A stretch of 5,899 bases of DNA, from positions 1-5,899 of the forward strand of contig JAGXRS010000268.1 in the NCBI GenBank assembly GCA_018335615.1, read 5' to 3'. Positions 4,206-5,899 of the stretch are shown piece after piece (positions within the stretch are counted from its first letter, which is position 1; every line of letters starts with the position of its first letter). The stretch comes from Hydrogenophaga sp. (GTDB lineage Bacteria > Pseudomonadota > Gammaproteobacteria > Burkholderiales > Burkholderiaceae_C). The position numbers were made by a program, and so were the translations under genes. The notes under the pieces are model-generated. The model searched no databases, was not told the origin of the DNA, and saw only the letters and a list, made by a program, of their open reading frames with translations.

Positions 4206-5899
4206 TCACAAGGTGTGGGTGACGAGCTTGAAGTCCGGGTCTTCCGCGAAGGTCTTGATCTGGAAGCCCAGGCTGCGCATGAGTTTGAGCATGCCGGGGT
4301 TGTTGGCCAGCACCAGGCCCTCAATCTCGGTCAGGCCCTTGTCGCGGGCTTCTTCCATGATGCTGAGCATGAGCCGAGACCCCAGGCCCTTGCCGTTGAA
4401 GTCGTCGGCGACCACCAGCGAGAACTCGCAGCTCGACTTGTCGGGGTTGGTGATGTAGCGCGACACACCCACGATGCGCTCGCGGTCCGCCATGTCGCCG
4501 GCGGCGTTGGCGCGGCGATCGCGGTAGATGGCCACCAGGGCCATTTCACGGTCGTAGTCGATCAGGGTCAGGCGCGACAGCATCGCGGGCGGCAGTTCCT
4601 TGAGCGAAGAAACAAAACGGAAATACCGGCTCTCGGGCGAGAGGTTCTGCACCAGGTCCTGCAGCATCTGGGCGTCGTCGGGGTGGATCGGGCGGATGGT
4701 GTACTCGCCACCCCCGCGCAATGGCCACACCTGCTCGTAGCGCGCCGGGTACGGCAAGATGGCCAGGTGGGCGTAGTTGCGGGCCGTGGCGGGCGCGTTG
4801 TCGATGACGATACGCGCGTCCACCGCCACGGCGCCCGATTCGTCCACGATGATCGGGTTGATGTCCATCTCGCGCAGCTGCGGCAATTCGCACACCATTT
4901 CAGACACGCGCAGCAGCACGTGTTCGAGCGCGTTGCGGTCCACCGCCGTGGCACCACGCCAGTGCCCCAGGGTTTCGGCCACGCGCGAGCGGTCGATGAG
5001 GCGGCGCGCCAGGAACTGGTTGAGTGGCGGCAGCTCCATGGCGCGGTCGTTGATGAGCTCGATCATGGTGCCGCCGGCGCCAAACGCGATCACCGGGCCG
5101 AAGGGGTCGTCGGTGACGAGGCCGATGTAGAGTTCGCGCCCGCGCTTGTTGCGCGCCATCTTCTGGATGGTGACGCCGTTGATGCGCGCGCCGGGCTGCA
5201 GCTTGGTCACCGTCTGGATCATGGTGTTGTAGACATCGCGCACGCCCACGGCGTTGAGGATGTTCAGCGCCACGCCGTTCACGTCGCTCTTGTGGCTGAT
5301 GTCGGGCGAGTCGATCTTCAGTGCCACCGGGTAACCGAGCTGGGTGGCGATCATCATGGCTTCGTTGGCGCTGCGTGCCAGGATGGTCTGCGTGACCGGC
5401 ACATGAAAGGCCGACAGCAGGGCCTTGGACTCCATTTCGGTGAGCACCTTGCGCCGTTCGGTGAGCACGTTTTCGATCAGCAGACGCGCGCCCTCGATAT
5501 CGGGCTTGGCCAGGGTCGAGAGCGGCGGCGGCGTCTGCTGCAGCAGCTGCTGGTTCTGGTAGAAGCTGGCGATGTTGCCAAAAGCGCCCACGGCGGCTTC
5601 GGGTGTGCGAAAACTGGGAATGTTGGCGGCGGCCAGCACCTCGCGCGCTTCGCCCACCGATGCGTCGCCCATCCAGCAGCACAGCAGCGGCTTGCTCAGC
5701 TGGTTTTTCAGGTCGGCCATGGCACGCGCCACATCGGCGGCGTCGGTGCCGGCCTTGGGCGAGTGCACGACCAGCACGCCGTCCACGGTGCGGTCGCGCC
5801 CAGCGGCCTCGATGGCGGCCCGGTACTGGGCCGGCGTGGCTTCTTCGGAGAGGTCGATCAGGTCGCTCAGCGAGGCCAGGGCCGGCAGATGGGGTTTGA
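4206..5899 (-). CDS. Pat/YfiQ-type bifunctional acyl-CoA-synthetase-like / GNAT protein acetyltransferase (5' end outside window)
   Basis: The frame stays open to the window edge, giving 563 residues up to the TGA at 4208-4206. Family members are around 900 aa, so the N-terminal CoA-binding domain is missing from the window. Numbering from the first full codon, residues 1-130 fit the end of the succinyl-CoA-synthetase-like region (WMGDASVGEAREVLAAANIPSFRTPEAAVGAF). Residues 140-367 form an ATP-grasp domain (LGYPVALKIDSPDISHKSDVNGV, then FGAGGTMIEL and EMDINPIIV). Residues 397-563 form a GNAT domain with the acetyl-CoA pyrophosphate loop NGKGLGSRL at 501-509. In enterobacteria such proteins acetylate lysines, for example of acetyl-CoA synthetase, and the synthetase-like part is usually not catalytic. 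The same role here is inferred. It is transcribed toward the origin-like region and stopped by the terminator at 4132-4157. Confidence 0.9.
   Translation of the reverse strand, partial: KPHLPALASLSDLIDLSEEATPAQYRAAIEAAGRDRTVDGVLVVHSPKAGTDAADVARAMADLKNQLSKPLLCCWMGDASVGEAREVLAAANIPSFRTPEAAVGAFGNIASFYQNQQLLQQTPPPLSTLAKPDIEGARLLIENVLTERRKVLTEMESKALLSAFHVPVTQTILARSANEAMMIATQLGYPVALKIDSPDISHKSDVNGVALNILNAVGVRDVYNTMIQTVTKLQPGARINGVTIQKMARNKRGRELYIGLVTDDPFGPVIAFGAGGTMIELINDRAMELPPLNQFLARRLIDRSRVAETLGHWRGATAVDRNALEHVLLRVSEMVCELPQLREMDINPIIVDESGAVAVDARIVIDNAPATARNYAHLAILPYPARYEQVWPLRGGGEYTIRPIHPDDAQMLQDLVQNLSPESRYFRFVSSLKELPPAMLSRLTLIDYDREMALVAIYRDRRANAAGDMADRERIVGVSRYITNPDKSSCEFSLVVADDFNGKGLGSRLMLSIMEEARDKGLTEIEGLVLANNPGMLKLMRSLGFQIKTFAEDPDFKLVTHTL

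Noticed and set aside
4900..5682. 260-codon minus-strand frame overlapping the Pat-like gene
   Set aside because: It is a frame-shifted shadow rich in Arg/His/Ala with no domain, while the true frame has clear ATP-grasp motifs.
5784..5786. GTG as the start of the Pat-like gene
   Set aside because: The frame continues upstream to the window edge with family-like sequence (NPHLPALASLSDLIDLSEEATPAQYRAAIEA), so this GTG is internal and the gene is cut by the window.

Overview
The window is GC-rich DNA. The gene content and protein sequences suggest a betaproteobacterium, most likely Burkholderiales and Comamonadaceae-like. The taxon is inferred from the general look of the proteins and codon use, not from a search.

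Layout from left to right. Positions 1-186 hold the glycine-rich C-terminus of an RRM-type RNA-binding protein (+ strand). It ends in a 3' UTR with several hairpins and a perfect 14-bp stem flanked by A and T tracts (254-291). This stem can terminate both that gene and the convergent min operon. Positions 361-2255 hold minC-minD-minE, transcribed leftward, the complete oscillator that places the division septum. A 169-bp divergent intergenic region follows, then a UbiA-superfamily membrane prenyltransferase with MenA-like motifs (2425-3372, +). Positions 4206-5899 (- strand, 5' end outside the window) encode the C-terminal two thirds or so of a Pat/YfiQ-type protein: an acyl-CoA-synthetase (NDP-forming)-like region, an ATP-grasp domain and a C-terminal GNAT acetyltransferase. 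A strong terminator lies just past its stop codon.

The most interesting part is the roughly 830-bp stretch without genes at 3373-4205. It holds three exact TTATNCACA DnaA boxes and two one-mismatch boxes. It has an AT-rich tract that starts with CTA-CTA-CTA-CTG-CTA directly after a DnaA-box/GC block, the arrangement known as a DnaA-trio unwinding element. It also has two copies of a 61-bp direct repeat, each with a GACAAGT/ACTTGTC palindrome exactly 33 bp ahead of a DnaA box. This looks like a bipartite chromosomal replication origin, or failing that a DnaA-titration or DnaA-regulatory locus. No dnaA, dnaN, rpmH, gyrB or parAB gene is visible beside it, so if it is the origin it is not next to dnaA within this window. 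The genes around it do not form one functional unit, although a cell-division operon near an origin-like element is worth noting.
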